A stretch of DNA of 60,000 nucleotides from Adiantum capillus-veneris (Eukaryota > Streptophyta > Polypodiopsida > Polypodiales > Pteridaceae), in the NCBI GenBank assembly GCA_014529385.2, contig CM043968.1, positions 9,240,648-9,300,647 of the forward strand, in the 5' to 3' direction. Positions 42,023 to 53,339 of this stretch are shown one piece after another. Under the pieces are notes generated by a model. The model did no database searches. It saw nothing but the letters and a program-made list of their open reading frames with translations, and had not been told where the DNA came from. The position numbers and the translations under genes are program-made. The first letter of the stretch is position 1; every line of letters starts with the position of its first letter.

Positions 42023-42764
42023 TTGATACGCACGCATTGTTCGAGTGTTTCATTCGTGATCGTTCTTGTATTTTAGTCAGCGTCTTTATGTGATGATTGA
42101 TCCCTTTTCCTAGGCATGACATATTGTACGTGGAGCACGTTTCACTCATGAATGAGCACGAATGTATGCGTATTTGTCATGAAAAGCTGAAAGTATGCAT
42201 TCAAGGAAGTCTTATTCCATGTCTCTTCCTTGGCATGACACATTTGTAGAAAGAGCACATGAAAGTATGAGCACCAAGCATGGGCATTTCTATTGTGAAT
42301 TGCCACAAGTTAATCGTTTTAGATCAGCAAGAAAAGATTCGATCTCATTGTTTGCATGTGTTTGATGAACGGTTTGTCACTCCATCTCAAGGCTCATCTA
42401 CATTGCATGCACAGTCTTTGATGAAGACGTGATTTTTTCCACTCACTTTACATGGAATAAGTATGTTTATGATTTTGTGTTGGAAATGGTTTCAGGAATT
42501 TTCAGCCGTGGAGATTCTTGAAGAAGAAAGAAGCAGGACTCTAGACGAAGTTGAAGCATCGAAGGAGCTACAAAAGACTTTGTGTCGCTTTTGGCGCGGC
42601 CCAAAGAAGCAAGCGTTGCAGACCTTTATGAAGTTCAAGTACCGCACGACCCACACATCCGAGTGGCCCGCCGAAGAGTCCCTTCCAGGATTCCGGATGC
42701 TATTGGCGATCTCCCTCGACGCCATACAGTTCGGTATCAGTACCTCACTTTGACATGGAGGGGA
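42023..42764 (+). pseudogene. Non-coding tail with chromodomain-like end and polypurine tract
   Basis: Mostly non-coding. The frame 42590-42753 ends with FMKFKYRTTHTSEWPAEESLPGF, which looks like the end of a Gypsy chromodomain. This suggests that the pol domains were deleted between protease and C-terminus. A purine tract (atggagggga, 42755-42764) directly precedes the 3' LTR. Confidence 0.5.
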
Positions 42765-43942
42765 TGTGACGTGACACATCCAACCCTGTGTGTCCGTGGA
42801 CAAGCTACAGCATGATCAGGGTTCAGTCAGTCCAGTCAGTCTAGATTAGAAGTGATCTGGCACTTTTGTGAGTCTATTCGTAGACCGTGCATGCCCAGTC
42901 ACTTAGTATAGATGCATATCCTCTGGTTGCACACATCATGATCACAAGCATTCCCATCAGAATCCATCAGAATCCTTCAGGGAAATTTTCAGTGTATTTA
43001 GCCTATTTTACCTATTTTTGACATTTTTCACTTATTATTTTTAAGTGACTTTTGTTGGAAAGTATGTAGGGCAATTTTGCTAAGTTTGTATATAAGCAGA
43101 CCTAGACTAGCACTATTTGGTAGAAGAGGCAACAGGAGCCAAGCTCAGCAGGCAACTTCTCCAACAAGACCCCTTGGTGGATTTCCTCCAAGCAAGAAGA
43201 ATCAGCCCTAGCGTTTTCTCATCAAGGAGATCATCGCCAGAAGTAAAGACCAGCCAAGCCTAGCGTTTTGCATCAGCATCATCGCCATCCACACAATCAG
43301 ATCTAGCGTTTTCGGCAACTCTCATGCCTTGCGTTTTTCCCTATGCCTAGCGTTTTTGAGAAGCTTCATAGACCAGCGTTTTCAGCAGATACCACCTCGG
43401 CCTGCAGCGTTTTTCAGCAATGAAGTACTTGCAGATTCAGCTCGGAAAGACCATCAGTTTTCAGCCCTAAACTTGTAGATTTTCAGTGACAAAGATCCAC
43501 GGAAACAGCCCCCCAAATCAGCGTTTTGGACTAATCACAGATTTCAGCCCATAGCGTTTTTGGACAGCAGTAGAAAGATTGCAGATTTCAACCTTAGGTT
43601 TGTCTTGCCATCACCGTCGTCATCGCCGACATAGCCTAGACTTGCATCAGTCCCATGCATTCAGTTTGTACCAGATTGTGCAATCATAAGTAGACCACTC
43701 TCGCCGATGAGAGTGGGGCCTTCGGAAGAGGGTTTTACAACGTCTTTGGTGTCGTGTCTCTCTTCTCTCTCTATCTCTCAGTCTCATACACTTGCACGCA
43801 CAATGTCCATTCACTTTGTTTGTGATCATAGCATCTCTCATTAAGAACGGAAGGCTCTACCTTCCATAAGAACAAAAGGAACCTTGAGCACAGTTCGGAG
43901 CACTCATCTTGAGCAAAGCGCAAACATTCATTCCGCTGCACC
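42765..43942 (+). mobile_element. 3' LTR of gag-only element
   Basis: It starts TGTGACGTGACA and matches the 5' LTR throughout, but ends CTGCACC and lacks the last five bases (TAACA). TATA box tgtatataagc is at about 43087-43097. It is followed at once by the right copy of the 24-bp flanking repeat. Confidence 0.9.
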
Positions 43943-43966
43943 AAACTATGTTCCAAGCACTCGAAA
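43943..43966. repeat. 24-bp flanking repeat, right copy
   Basis: Identical to 38145-38168. After it the Gypsy gag continues as ttgacc, as in the uninterrupted homologue near 52565. Confidence 0.85.
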
Positions 43967-44523
43967 TTGACCAAAGGCACCCTGAAATCTTGGTTGGACA
44001 ACCATGTTCCTATACATAAGGTTAACCATGCCTGTTTGCATTGTCCCAAACTCACTCCTTGGCATATAACGTGTGGAAGGTCCAGCCATAGCTTGAAACA
44101 CTGAACCACCTCCAAAATAATTAGGATATGAAGTAGATAACGGAAGGGTCTGTTGCATAGCCTGCTTATTACTCCAAGTAAAGAAAATTGCTTGGGATCA
44201 ATAGACAACGCTGATTCCTCGATCACATGGGCTTTCCCTCGAGCATCAGAGACCTGTGTGCATTGGAAACCTCCTTTTCTTGCGACGGCTCAGTCATGCC
44301 TTGTGTCAGAGCCTGAAAACCCCGGTCGGAGCTTGAAATTCCTGCGTAGGAGCTTGTAAGAACTCCTGCATCCTGGGTTGTTAGCCAACTGCTGAAACAT
44401 TTCCATGCAGTTACGTAGTTGAGCTCTGAACAACCTGTCCTCTTCTTGAAAAGCTGAAGGAACTTTCTTTGTGCCATGTGAGGAAGATCTCTCCTAAGGT
44501 ACTTGGTCTCTCTTCTTTGCCAT
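43967..44523 (-). pseudogene. Gypsy gag, N-terminal part
   Basis: The start codon is at 44523 (minus): AKKRDQVP, then a stop, SSSHGTKKVPSAFQEEDRLFRAQLRNCMEMFQQL and ALSIDPKQFS. It is the 5' part of the gag continued at 38168-37480. The closely related gag at 53052 begins VEKRDQVP, supporting this start. Confidence 0.8.
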
Positions 44524-44880
44524 ATTGACAAGCTTTGTGTTGCTTTCACCCACAACAATCCACGCTCCCCTTTTTGAAGAAAAGTGGCTATCCCGTCGAT
44601 GGAACCACATAACCGGCCACAACACAGTAGAGGGTGGTACTAATTCAATTACCTGTTAAATTTACACAAAGCACAGAGAAGAAAAGAGAACACAGATGCG
44701 TCCGGCGACTAGATCATCATTGTACACACGAAGACCGACTGGTGCGCCTTTCGGTATTTCTTTATTCAATTGAAAATAGATGATCCGATCACTTGGATCA
44801 AACTCTCACCAAGCTGTTCAAACTTGTCATGGGCTTGAATCGCAAGTTTTCGACATGATTTCGGCAGTACAAAGGATGTC

Positions 44881-45288
44881 ACATTTTGACCAGTACCCAG
44901 AGTATGGACATGGGTCCGACAAGAAGCCATTCAAAAAGAGCATCACAATTGGCTAAACTACCCTATTTTTCCAGGACCCAGAGACAAGCAAAGAATGGAT
45001 GAGAAATACATGCTCAAGGTGCAGGCAACTATCAAAGATTGTGAAGGTCTTCCAGATCTGTCCTGCCAAATGCTCCGAAAGATCTACAGAATGATGGTGG
45101 CCTGCATAACCATGTACCATAAACCCTGGATATCAAAAACACCATGGATGTCTTTCTTTAAAGGAAATAAGGGATTGGTTTATGATATCACCTGACAGTC
45201 GGATGAAAGCATTTTGCATGGCTTTTTTGCTCGCCTGATGTTCATGCCATCTTACTTCATAAGCACCTTTGAAGAAGCCTCCTAACTC
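44881..45288. other. 408-bp unassigned insertion in family-R LTR
   Basis: At the equivalent place in copy 2 (about 20397-20412) this segment is absent. It has an open frame at 44995-45195 (+) with exon-like codon use but no family that I recognise. It could be a captured host fragment or a small transposon. Confidence 0.4.
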
Positions 45289-45932
45289 CTGTAGGTCAGA
45301 AGTACACCTCTAGGATGGATTCCCTCGCATTTTAAAAGCTTTTCAGTGAGCTTAAATTTAAGCGTGCTGTAATTCCCTGTTATGTCATTGCCAATTGCCC
45401 AAAGCCCTGTCTGAGCATCGCAAGGCCTTCCCGAGGCTCCCTTTCTTGCAGTTTAGGTGTGAAGCCCTAACCTGCAGAAAGACACAACAGGTTGTAATTC
45501 TCTATTTTGGATCATTTTGGGCGGAACGAACATGTCTACGCGTGTCCCAAGAGCTCTCGCACGCAATGGGACAGTCTCCCTGTGATTTGGACGAGTTTTC
45601 ACACGAGAAAACTCTCCAAATTCGCAATCTTTCGTGATGGAACTGTGCGTACCTGTGGGGGATTAGCAATTAGCTAATCCGGTTCTCGTTCAAAAGGCTA
45701 AATATTGGGCGCCTCAAATATGTTAGCCTCCAACTCGAACTTGATGCTCAAGTTCCAGTCTGAGAGAGACAGATTCTGAGTGATCGTGAGACAGAGAGAG
45801 AGCACCAAACAGAGCATGCCATAACTGCTAGCGAAGGGCCTTGATACAGGGTTGCGATTAGAGGAGCATTGTCGCGTGATAGCACTGACACGAGACAAGT
45901 TGACCTGCCCCATCTAGGGACATTCACAGAGG

Positions 45933-46315
<383 letters not shown>

Positions 46316-46969
46316 GTGGCAAACACGCATAAACCCCCAGAAGTGTACATGATCATTTGAGTAGCCCAATTAGTGGGGCATTACCATATGTGCAAAGGGG
46401 AAAGAGAGATCCGCAAGAGCAAATCATCGCGCTACATGAGACAAAGAAGAAGGCAAGCTTTCCATTAGAGCTGTGAACGTGCACTCACTACTCACACACA
46501 CACACACACACACTGTAATTGCACACTGATTCAAAAATCAGCCTCCACTATCATTTGGGCGCCCCGCCCCCCTCTTGCTGAAGTGTCCTGCAGGTTGCTC
46601 TCCTACTGCCAAGTGTCCAGTTTGCCCCTTTGGTTTAAATTCCTAGTTCCCACGAACTTATAAAGTTGTGACTTGCCGAGTGGCCCAAAATCCATTTGGC
46701 GCACACAAGCTTCCATACTTATCTGAATTCAGTGCTAACTAGCCCGACTAATCCCAGACCGACCGACCTAGACTCCCGATGTGAGAAACTCATTCAGGCG
46801 TAGCCGTTTCACACTGTCCACTTGCACCTTTTCAAGGGTTTCGAGAAAAACAAGTAAGAAAAAAATAAATAAATATGTAGTGCATATTTTAAGAAGGCAA
46901 CAGGAAAAGGAAAATACACCTCGTGGTGACACAGGACTGTACGATGTCTTGCAATTTGCGATGGCATGC

Positions 46970-47390
46970 TGACGTGGTAGTTGTACCGATTTCTGCAAAA
47001 CGCGCTGGCAGCTTTTGGTGCTAGTGATTTTGGGACCAAATGCTTTTGAGTTTCAAGCTTTTCATGTATCTATTTTTCATAGGCCAAGGGCCTTTAAATA
47101 TGTGCCATGGGCTCATTCTCTTGGATAGTTTCCTACGACGTTAAAACTCTCTTCTTCTTCTTCTTCTTCTTCTAGTATGCTTCCGGATGAAGGTGCAGAG
47201 CGTAGAGTTCCAGCGTTATATTGAGTTCAAGCAATATAAAGAAATACAGAAAGGGGCCCCAGGTTTTGGGGCCAGTGCTCTCTTTGAATGGAACTCCGCC
47301 ACTCCCCGTCTCATGTGTCGTGCACTCTCTCTCTCTTTCGGTTTAGTTGTTATTTGAAGTGTTTAAAGTTGTTCAATCTGTTCTTTTCCG
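46970..47390 (+). mobile_element. Family-T-like LTR, copy 5, with SINE insertion
   Basis: It has a gctgacgtgg start region, a TATA-like ctttaaatatg at about 47091 and the conserved tataaagaaatacag block at 47236, followed by a GGCCCCAGGTTTTGGGGCC stem-loop. It is interrupted by SINE copy 4. Confidence 0.5.
47118..47175 (+). mobile_element. SINE candidate, copy 4 (3' end only)
   Basis: It contains cttggatagtttcctacg followed by acgttaaaa and a (TTC)n tail, the same 3' terminus as copies 1 and 3. It is 5'-truncated. Confidence 0.55.
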
Positions 47391-47745
47391 TTGGCACGTG
47401 GTGCCCGTCCCCGCGACATAATGGATGAGTCACATTTCTACATTGACTTTCTTTTGGCATCAGAAAATAGAGTAGGCTACCAAATTCCATCCATCGTAAT
47501 AGATTTAAAAGTAATTTCAGCTGAAAAGTGTCCTCTTGCCAATCTTGCATGCACTTGCTCTAAGATAGGAATATGTTGGTTTTCACTAGCATATAAGCGA
47601 GGTTGTTGGCCTTTATCTCGTTTATATAGCTCGTCTCCAATAAGGGCATAATCTTGAACCTCCATCTCAATACCTCTTTGTCTCCGTTTACTCATGGGAA
47701 AGGTTTTACTCGAAAGGTACCCACTAAGTATTGTTCCCATCATGT
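47391..47745 (-). pseudogene. Gypsy integrase zinc-domain fragment
   Basis: The minus strand reads DYALIGDELYKRDKG, ILEQVHARLARGHFSAEITFKSI, the H-x-H part of the H2C2 zinc-binding domain of Gypsy integrase. The CxxC half is lost. Confidence 0.6.
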
Positions 47746-47963
47746 AATGAGTTCCAATGTGAAATTCATGATCAAGGTGCTAGTCCAATGTGAAATGTTG
47801 GACCAACATTTCAAGTTCAATGTGAAAAGCTGAACCAAAATTTGTGTTGATGAATGCTATATATCGTGTGTGTGCGCGTGCCGTAATGGGTATTGTTTGG
47901 ATGACATACCATTGTGCATGACTGCCTGTGTCAGTGACTACTCATCTTCTATTTAATTTTTGT

Positions 47964-48640
47964 AGGTGTAATCGAGGATGACTACTCTTCCTTTAGGGGA
48001 GGGAATGCTACAAATTGCTTGAGGAGCTTGATGATGTGGTAAGAAACAACTTGGACAAGGTGGAGAGGTGCTTGTTGACATGGCAAGGTGCTTGCTCACA
48101 TGGAGAGGTGCTTGCTGACTTGGAAGGTTGAGGTTGCAATAGATGCATGGTAGGTGGACATATAGGAACTCTTTGCATGGCAGGCTCGCAAACGAGCGCT
48201 CCATGCATGGCAAGTGGACACAGAGGCACTCTTTGCATTACAAGAGAACATGCGTGCCCTTCATGCATATAGCAAGAGGACACCTAAGGCCAGTGACCCC
48301 TACAAAAGGAAGATTTTTACAAAGAAAGGTTGGTGGGTTGCATACAAAGAAGGGACAAAGCTAAAGATGGCATGGCGAGCCAAGTGGTTGTATGGGCTAC
48401 CAATTGCCAAATGACAGAGGTGCCTCAAATATTTAGCCGCACCTGTTTAAAGGTCACAAGCCAACTGTTTGTTGGTTAGAAATCTTAGCTTTGGGGATGC
48501 CATCTCTCCATGAGAACTTCATCGTACTCATGGTGAATTTTCAATAGAATGAACACATACTACGAGTAGCATCTATTGAGGGGCTAGTGCTGTGTCCTCT
48601 CTCATTTTACCTCATTATCTGTAACATTTAATGATCTAGT
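47964..48640 (+). mobile_element. Family-T LTR, copy 3
   Basis: It opens with taggtgtaatcgaggatgac, like copy 1. It carries three tandem aggtgcttgctgacatgg-type units (48064-48122) and four gcatggcaagtggaca-type units (48143-48260). After a TATA-like ctacaaaagga near 48300 comes a diverged aatagaatgaacacatac block (48551) with ctattgaggggc. A solo LTR. Confidence 0.55.
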
Positions 48641-49399
48641 AACTTGTGTATAGCGGAAAATAACAAACATAGTGAGCATTTCATTAAGGATAGATTCCTA
48701 ATGAGCATAGCAAGAGTACTTGGATGGAGAGAGCAACAAAAGCATAATACCTAGTTAGATAGGCATGAAAAATACTTCAAAAAGAGAGAGAAATTAAGCT
48801 ATTGACAACAGTTGAGGACCAAATTTACATGGAGCCGGTCCCCCCTCCAAAAGGCTTTGTATTATAGGTTTCCCCCATCAAGGGAGACATTTTACAATAC
48901 AATACTTTGTGTTCCTTCAATAACATGTTGGTGCAATGAAGATGGAAGCTTCAAGCACCAAGCTTACACTTGAAAACACAACATCAATTCCCTCACGGTC
49001 TCAGACCCAAGACCTCACACACCTTCGAAGATGGTGAGAGCTAGTGGGATATGAGAGTAGATCGAGAGGAAGGAGGAGTATTCTTACAAGAAAGAAGTAT
49101 GTCTCCTCACATAATCACTCTTAATAGCTTAGCATAGCTTAGTAATTAGCATGGTAGAGGAGATGAGCATGCATTGGAGCTTGGCTCTTGGTTGGATTTG
49201 CATCACAAAGCCAAGAGTTGTTGGTGTAGGCCTCCCTTCTCACAAGCTTGGAGTAGATGATGAGCTTTCCTTTAAAGCTTGAGAAGGAGATAGTCTTCTT
49301 TACTTCACACATGAGCTTGTGTGAGTGTGTGTGTGATAATGCCTTGCAAAATTCAGTCCCCCTCTCTCTCTTGGTCGACCCCTCGTGCTATTTGCTCAT
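48641..49399. other. No recognised feature
   Basis: AT-rich, non-coding, with no clear transposon similarity. Confidence 0.3.
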
Positions 49400-49985
49400 G
49401 TTGGCATCCTATTGGCCCCTGCAAAGCTTAGCCAATGACAATTAAGAAGCATAAGTGATAGCCTTGTGACATGTGTCCCCCTTTCCCCTTTTGTGAGAGC
49501 TTTAGGTATTTAAATAATGCAATTAAACTCTCATTGGACCTCTTAGTCTTCTGGCCAATAGGAATCAGGCAAGCCATTGGGCTACTGAATGTTCATTGGT
49601 CCCCTTGGGAGACTGTCCAATAGTCTTCTAGAGAGCTTAATTTCTATTGATTCTTTTATCAAGTGTTTTTAAATGAATTAAACTAGATTTACTCTAGCCT
49701 AATTCTCATTGGTCCACCTCTATGGCCATCCAATAGGATTTGAATGCACCTTGGGGGCAACTGGGCTAGGAAGCTGACATCTGTCCACTATGCCCTTTGT
49801 GTAAAGGGCTAGGAAGCTGACATCTGTCCACTATGCCCTTTGTGTAAAGGGATTTTGGAAGAGTGTGTGTGTGTTTCTCTCTCATCCCCTACAAATTGGG
49901 CTCGCCCCCTCCTTCCTAGGGATGTGGGAAGATTTTTTAGTCTTCCCAATGACCATCCAATTCCCCCACACTTTGGCCATTGGAC
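49400..49985. other. CCAAT/ATTGG-rich region
   Basis: About nine CCAAT or ATTGG pentamers fall between 49404 and 49738, mostly in the contexts cattggtcc or gccaatagg, and three more lie at 49948-49982. A 43-45 bp tandem duplication (gggctaggaagctgacatc unit) lies at 49764-49851. The nature is unknown; it could be an old LTR U3 region. Confidence 0.5.
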
Positions 49986-50370
49986 ATTACCTTTGAATTT
50001 TGGAACCTTAGCATTTGGAAGTCTTAATGGGCTAAACCCTAAGGTCTTTGAAGCACCATTCATGCACATTGCTCTTTTGTAGATGGCCCCCCCCTTTGTA
50101 TCCCTATTTTCCCTCCTTCAGATCCCCGCTGTGACCGGTCTGCTAGCCTAACCAATATTCTAGCTTTTTCTCCCCTGGTACTTCCCCATATTAAATGATC
50201 AGTTTAACATGAGAAAATCATTTAGGAGAATTAGATATTAGTTATTATGACATTATCTCTACTATGCTACTAGTGAATCCTCTCTTGCTCTATTGTGTTA
50301 TGCTATGATCTTTGTATTCTGGTTCTGTGTCATTATATTGTACTAAGCTTCGCGCTAAAGTTAAACCCCC

Positions 50371-50371
<1 letters not shown>

Positions 50372-50454
<83 letters not shown>
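50372..50454. repeat. Poly-C tract followed by (TC)n
   Basis: Forty-one C (50372-50412), then G and about 41 bp of TC. The poly-C length is likely unreliable in assembly. Confidence 0.9.
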
Positions 50455-50455
<1 letters not shown>

Positions 50456-50584
50456 GTGTGAGAACATAGCAGTCATGGTTGTGTTCTCTAACAAAGAGGT
50501 ATTGAGCTAACAACACTCTACCTGTAATTGAGGGTTGATCACCCCCTTCCATTGTTTGAATATTGTAACAGATAAGGAGATGAT

Positions 50585-50873
50585 TCATAAACTTGTTGAT
50601 GTCAGCCTTTTTAGCCTGCTCCATGTCTGATGGAGGGACCTGCTGACTTTGAAACTGATTCTTGGCTGCTTCCTCATTAGATTCAGCCTCTTGTGCTTCG
50701 CTTCTTTCCCTACTTCTTCATCAACCTTCTCTTCTACTTCCACCTCAACTTCCTCATATTCCACCTCTTCTTCTTGGTTAGTTAGAACTGCTGCATCATC
50801 CGTGCTCGATTGTTGTAGTTTTGGCTTGGACACTTTAGGGAGAGAAAAGTGAGTTGGTGCTCTCATACCATTG
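50585..50873 (-). pseudogene. Primer-binding site and gag start of a truncated LTR element
   Basis: On the minus strand TGGTATGAGAGC (about 50872-50861) resembles the initiator-Met primer site. A frame from 50866 encodes RAPTHFSLPKVSKPKLQQ followed by a Glu/Val-rich acidic stretch (EEEVEYEEVEVEVEEK) and a basic end. The frame ends at 50585, and the poly-C tract follows. The protein is not recognised beyond its position as gag. Confidence 0.45.
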
Positions 50874-51240
50874 AAACCAGCTGGTCAGCGGTCAATCACT
50901 TCAACAAAACCACAGTCAACTGAAAACATCAGATTGAACTTGAATTGGCACTTGAATCAAGACACACAAAGGGGCAGAGTTTCCTTGTCAGAGATATTGG
51001 CCCCTCAACAGATGCCCCTTGCGGTGTTTCTTTGTATATTGTGATGAACAACGATGGTTACAACTTTTGTGTGAACTCACGCACCTTGATTTGAGCACAA
51101 ACTGGCTACTTGGCCTTGCTTATATAGGCACTTGGGCCCAAAAGTTTAAAACGATTTGCTATCTACAATGTGGCCTGAAAGCACTTAAAATAACCCACAT
51201 AGGGAATTTACAAGAAAATTGGCGTAGAAAACTGCCATGT
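50874..51240 (-). mobile_element. Family-T LTR, copy 4
   Basis: Minus strand: a TATA box (cctatataagc, about 51126-51116), then the conserved aaagaaacaccgcaaggggc block (51033-51013) and tctgttgaggggcc, as in copy 1. It is followed by a primer-binding site, so this is a 5' LTR. Confidence 0.6.
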
Positions 51241-53052
51241 CTACGTTTTTGCATAGGAACGTCTACGGTACGGACACCACACTAGTACTGTCATAAACTC
51301 CACTATAAAATGCGGCACCTTTACAGGCTCTGAATGACCTGGGCATGCCAAACCTGCTTCACCTGTCATACTCATCTCCTCTGCACGAATGCCCAACTTT
51401 GATGCCAATTCTGGTGATATGAATTTTGCACGGGCTCGTGGATCAGAGAAAACGAGCACTGTTTGGTCTCTAACTTTGCCCCAAGCTCTGCACAGTTCCA
51501 TGGCATCTACGTTTGGCTGGTCACTAACCATTATGCTGACTTGTCATCCTTATCCAGTGACTTCTTTTATGGGCATTCATTCGCAAAATGTCCCCCTCTT
51601 CACAAATGTAGCATTTCTTGGCCTCTCTTAGAGCTTTCCTTTCTTCAAAATATTTGCCAGAAAAATGCCTTTTCTGTTCTTGTCCTCGCGCAGAAGAAGA
51701 TCAAAACTGCTTCTTGGACGTGTCAGCTTCATCAATGGAGGGTTTCTTTGTGGGAGGCATAGAAGGCTTTGCTACAGCATTGCCATTGGCTGAAAACTGT
51801 TTTCCCTGGGACCCTCTCTTGCTACTATTAAATCCATCGAAATCTCCCTTCGATAGATTGTTGGCTACTTTCGCATTCTCAACCAACTGCGCCATGTTCA
51901 TGATAGTAGTCTTTGTGTAGTAGTCCCTGATTTGCTTGGGCAATCCGCAACAATACTTCTCAATTTGTTCTAACAATGGCACAAACCTAGGAGGTTAGTG
52001 GCAACAGTGCGGCCCAGAAATGTTTTTTGTACTCCTCAAGATTCGCACACTGTTTAGTATTCAACTCGTGCCATCCTGCCATCACATCCGCTTCAAAAGT
52101 GTTTGTCAGCCATGTAGGTGCAAAAAGCTGTTTGAACTGGACCCACGTTGTATGGACTTGACCCTGATTCAACAATAATGACCTTGATCACGTTTTATGG
52201 GCTTGACCCTGATTCAACAATGCGGTCCACAATTGAAGCGCATTCCCTTTCAAGAAAGTGGCAGCCTTGCGTATCTTCGAAGACTCTGTGAAGTTTCCTC
52301 CAACATTATCTGCATCAATCTGTTGTATGAAGGTCAAAGCCTTCAATTGATCCTTAGTTCCCTTGAAAGTTTCATACTTGACTCCTTGTAATCCTTAGGC
52401 TAACTCAAAGAGTCACATTGTCATCAAAAGGTGCCTGTAAAAGTGGTGCTCTAGGATTGACCATTCCGGCACTCGCATCACCTGTTCTACCTATCATATC
52501 TGCATTTTGGGCATATGGCTGCAAAAAACCAGCCATACCAAATTGTGTTCCAGGCATTCGAAATTGACCATAGGCACCCTGAAAACCATAGCTTGAAACA
52601 CTGAACCACCTCTAAAACAACAAGGACATGTAGTAGGTAACGGAAGGGTCTGACTCATAGCCTGCTCATTACTCCCTTGACCATTCACAAACGGTTCCTG
52701 TGCAGGTAAAGCAAATTGTCTTGGATCAATGGACACTGCTGGGTGCTCAACCACATGGGCTTTCCCTCAAGCATCACGAGTCCTCTGTGCATTGGAAATC
52801 TCCTTTTCCTGCAATGGCTCAGTCATGCCCTGTGTCAAAGCCTGAAAATCCTGTGTCGAACTTGATATCCCTGTGTAGGAGCCTGTAAGAACCCTGCATC
52901 CTTGGATTCTTAGCCAACTACTGAAACATTTTCATGCAGCTATGCAGTTGAGCTGTGAACAACCTGTCCTCTTCTTGAAGAGTTGAAGGAACTTTCATTG
53001 TGCTATGTGAGGAAGATCACTCTTCAGGTACTTGGTCTCTCTTCTCTACCAT
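51241..53052 (-). pseudogene. Gypsy gag-protease
   Basis: Start at 53052 (minus, VEKRDQVP). Blocks follow: AVSIDPRQFALPAQEPF, HTTWVQFKQLFAPTWLTNTF, EQIEKYCCGLPKQIRDYYTKTTIM, a frameshifted knuckle (CYICEEGD) near 51575-51620 and a protease-like region (VLVFSDPRARAKFISPELASKLGI, 51531-51241) in which the catalytic motif is SDPRA. RT and later domains are absent; LTR sequence of another family begins at 51240. A short stretch is duplicated with filler at 52154-52215. Confidence 0.85.
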
Positions 53053-53129
53053 AACGATAAGAGCTGTGTTGCTTTACCCACAACAATCCACGCTGCACTT
53101 TTTGAAGAAAAAGTGACTATCCCGTCGAT

Positions 53130-53186
53130 GGAACCATATAACCGGTCTGTACACAGTAGAGGGCGGTACTAATTCAATTACCTGTT
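53130..53186 (-). mobile_element. Family-R LTR, copy 7, part 1
   Basis: It matches 44590-44660 (ccgtcgatggaacca, agagggcggtac). It is interrupted by the LINE and continues at 59847. It lies just upstream of the gag start at 53052 on the minus strand, so it is the 5' LTR of that Gypsy. Confidence 0.75.
53172..53186. repeat. LINE target-site duplication, left copy
   Basis: ATTCAATTACCTGTT is repeated at 59847-59861. The uninterrupted LTR copies at 20150 and 44645 have one version. Confidence 0.85.
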
Positions 53187-53339
53187 TTTTTTTTCTTTTT
53201 TTTTTCCGAGAAAAAGATCCTTCTATTAGTTAATGAAAGCTGCCCGTAGGGCTACAACCACCTCTGCAAGAGAGGGCTACAACAAACATGATAAGGAGAC
53301 TCTCCCAATGAAAGAACAACATATATACAATGAGGCTAA

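Noticed and set aside
53187-53206. Poly-T run read as a pol III terminator
   Set aside because: Its position next to the target-site duplication and the LINE 3' end shows that it is the reverse of the LINE poly(A) tail.
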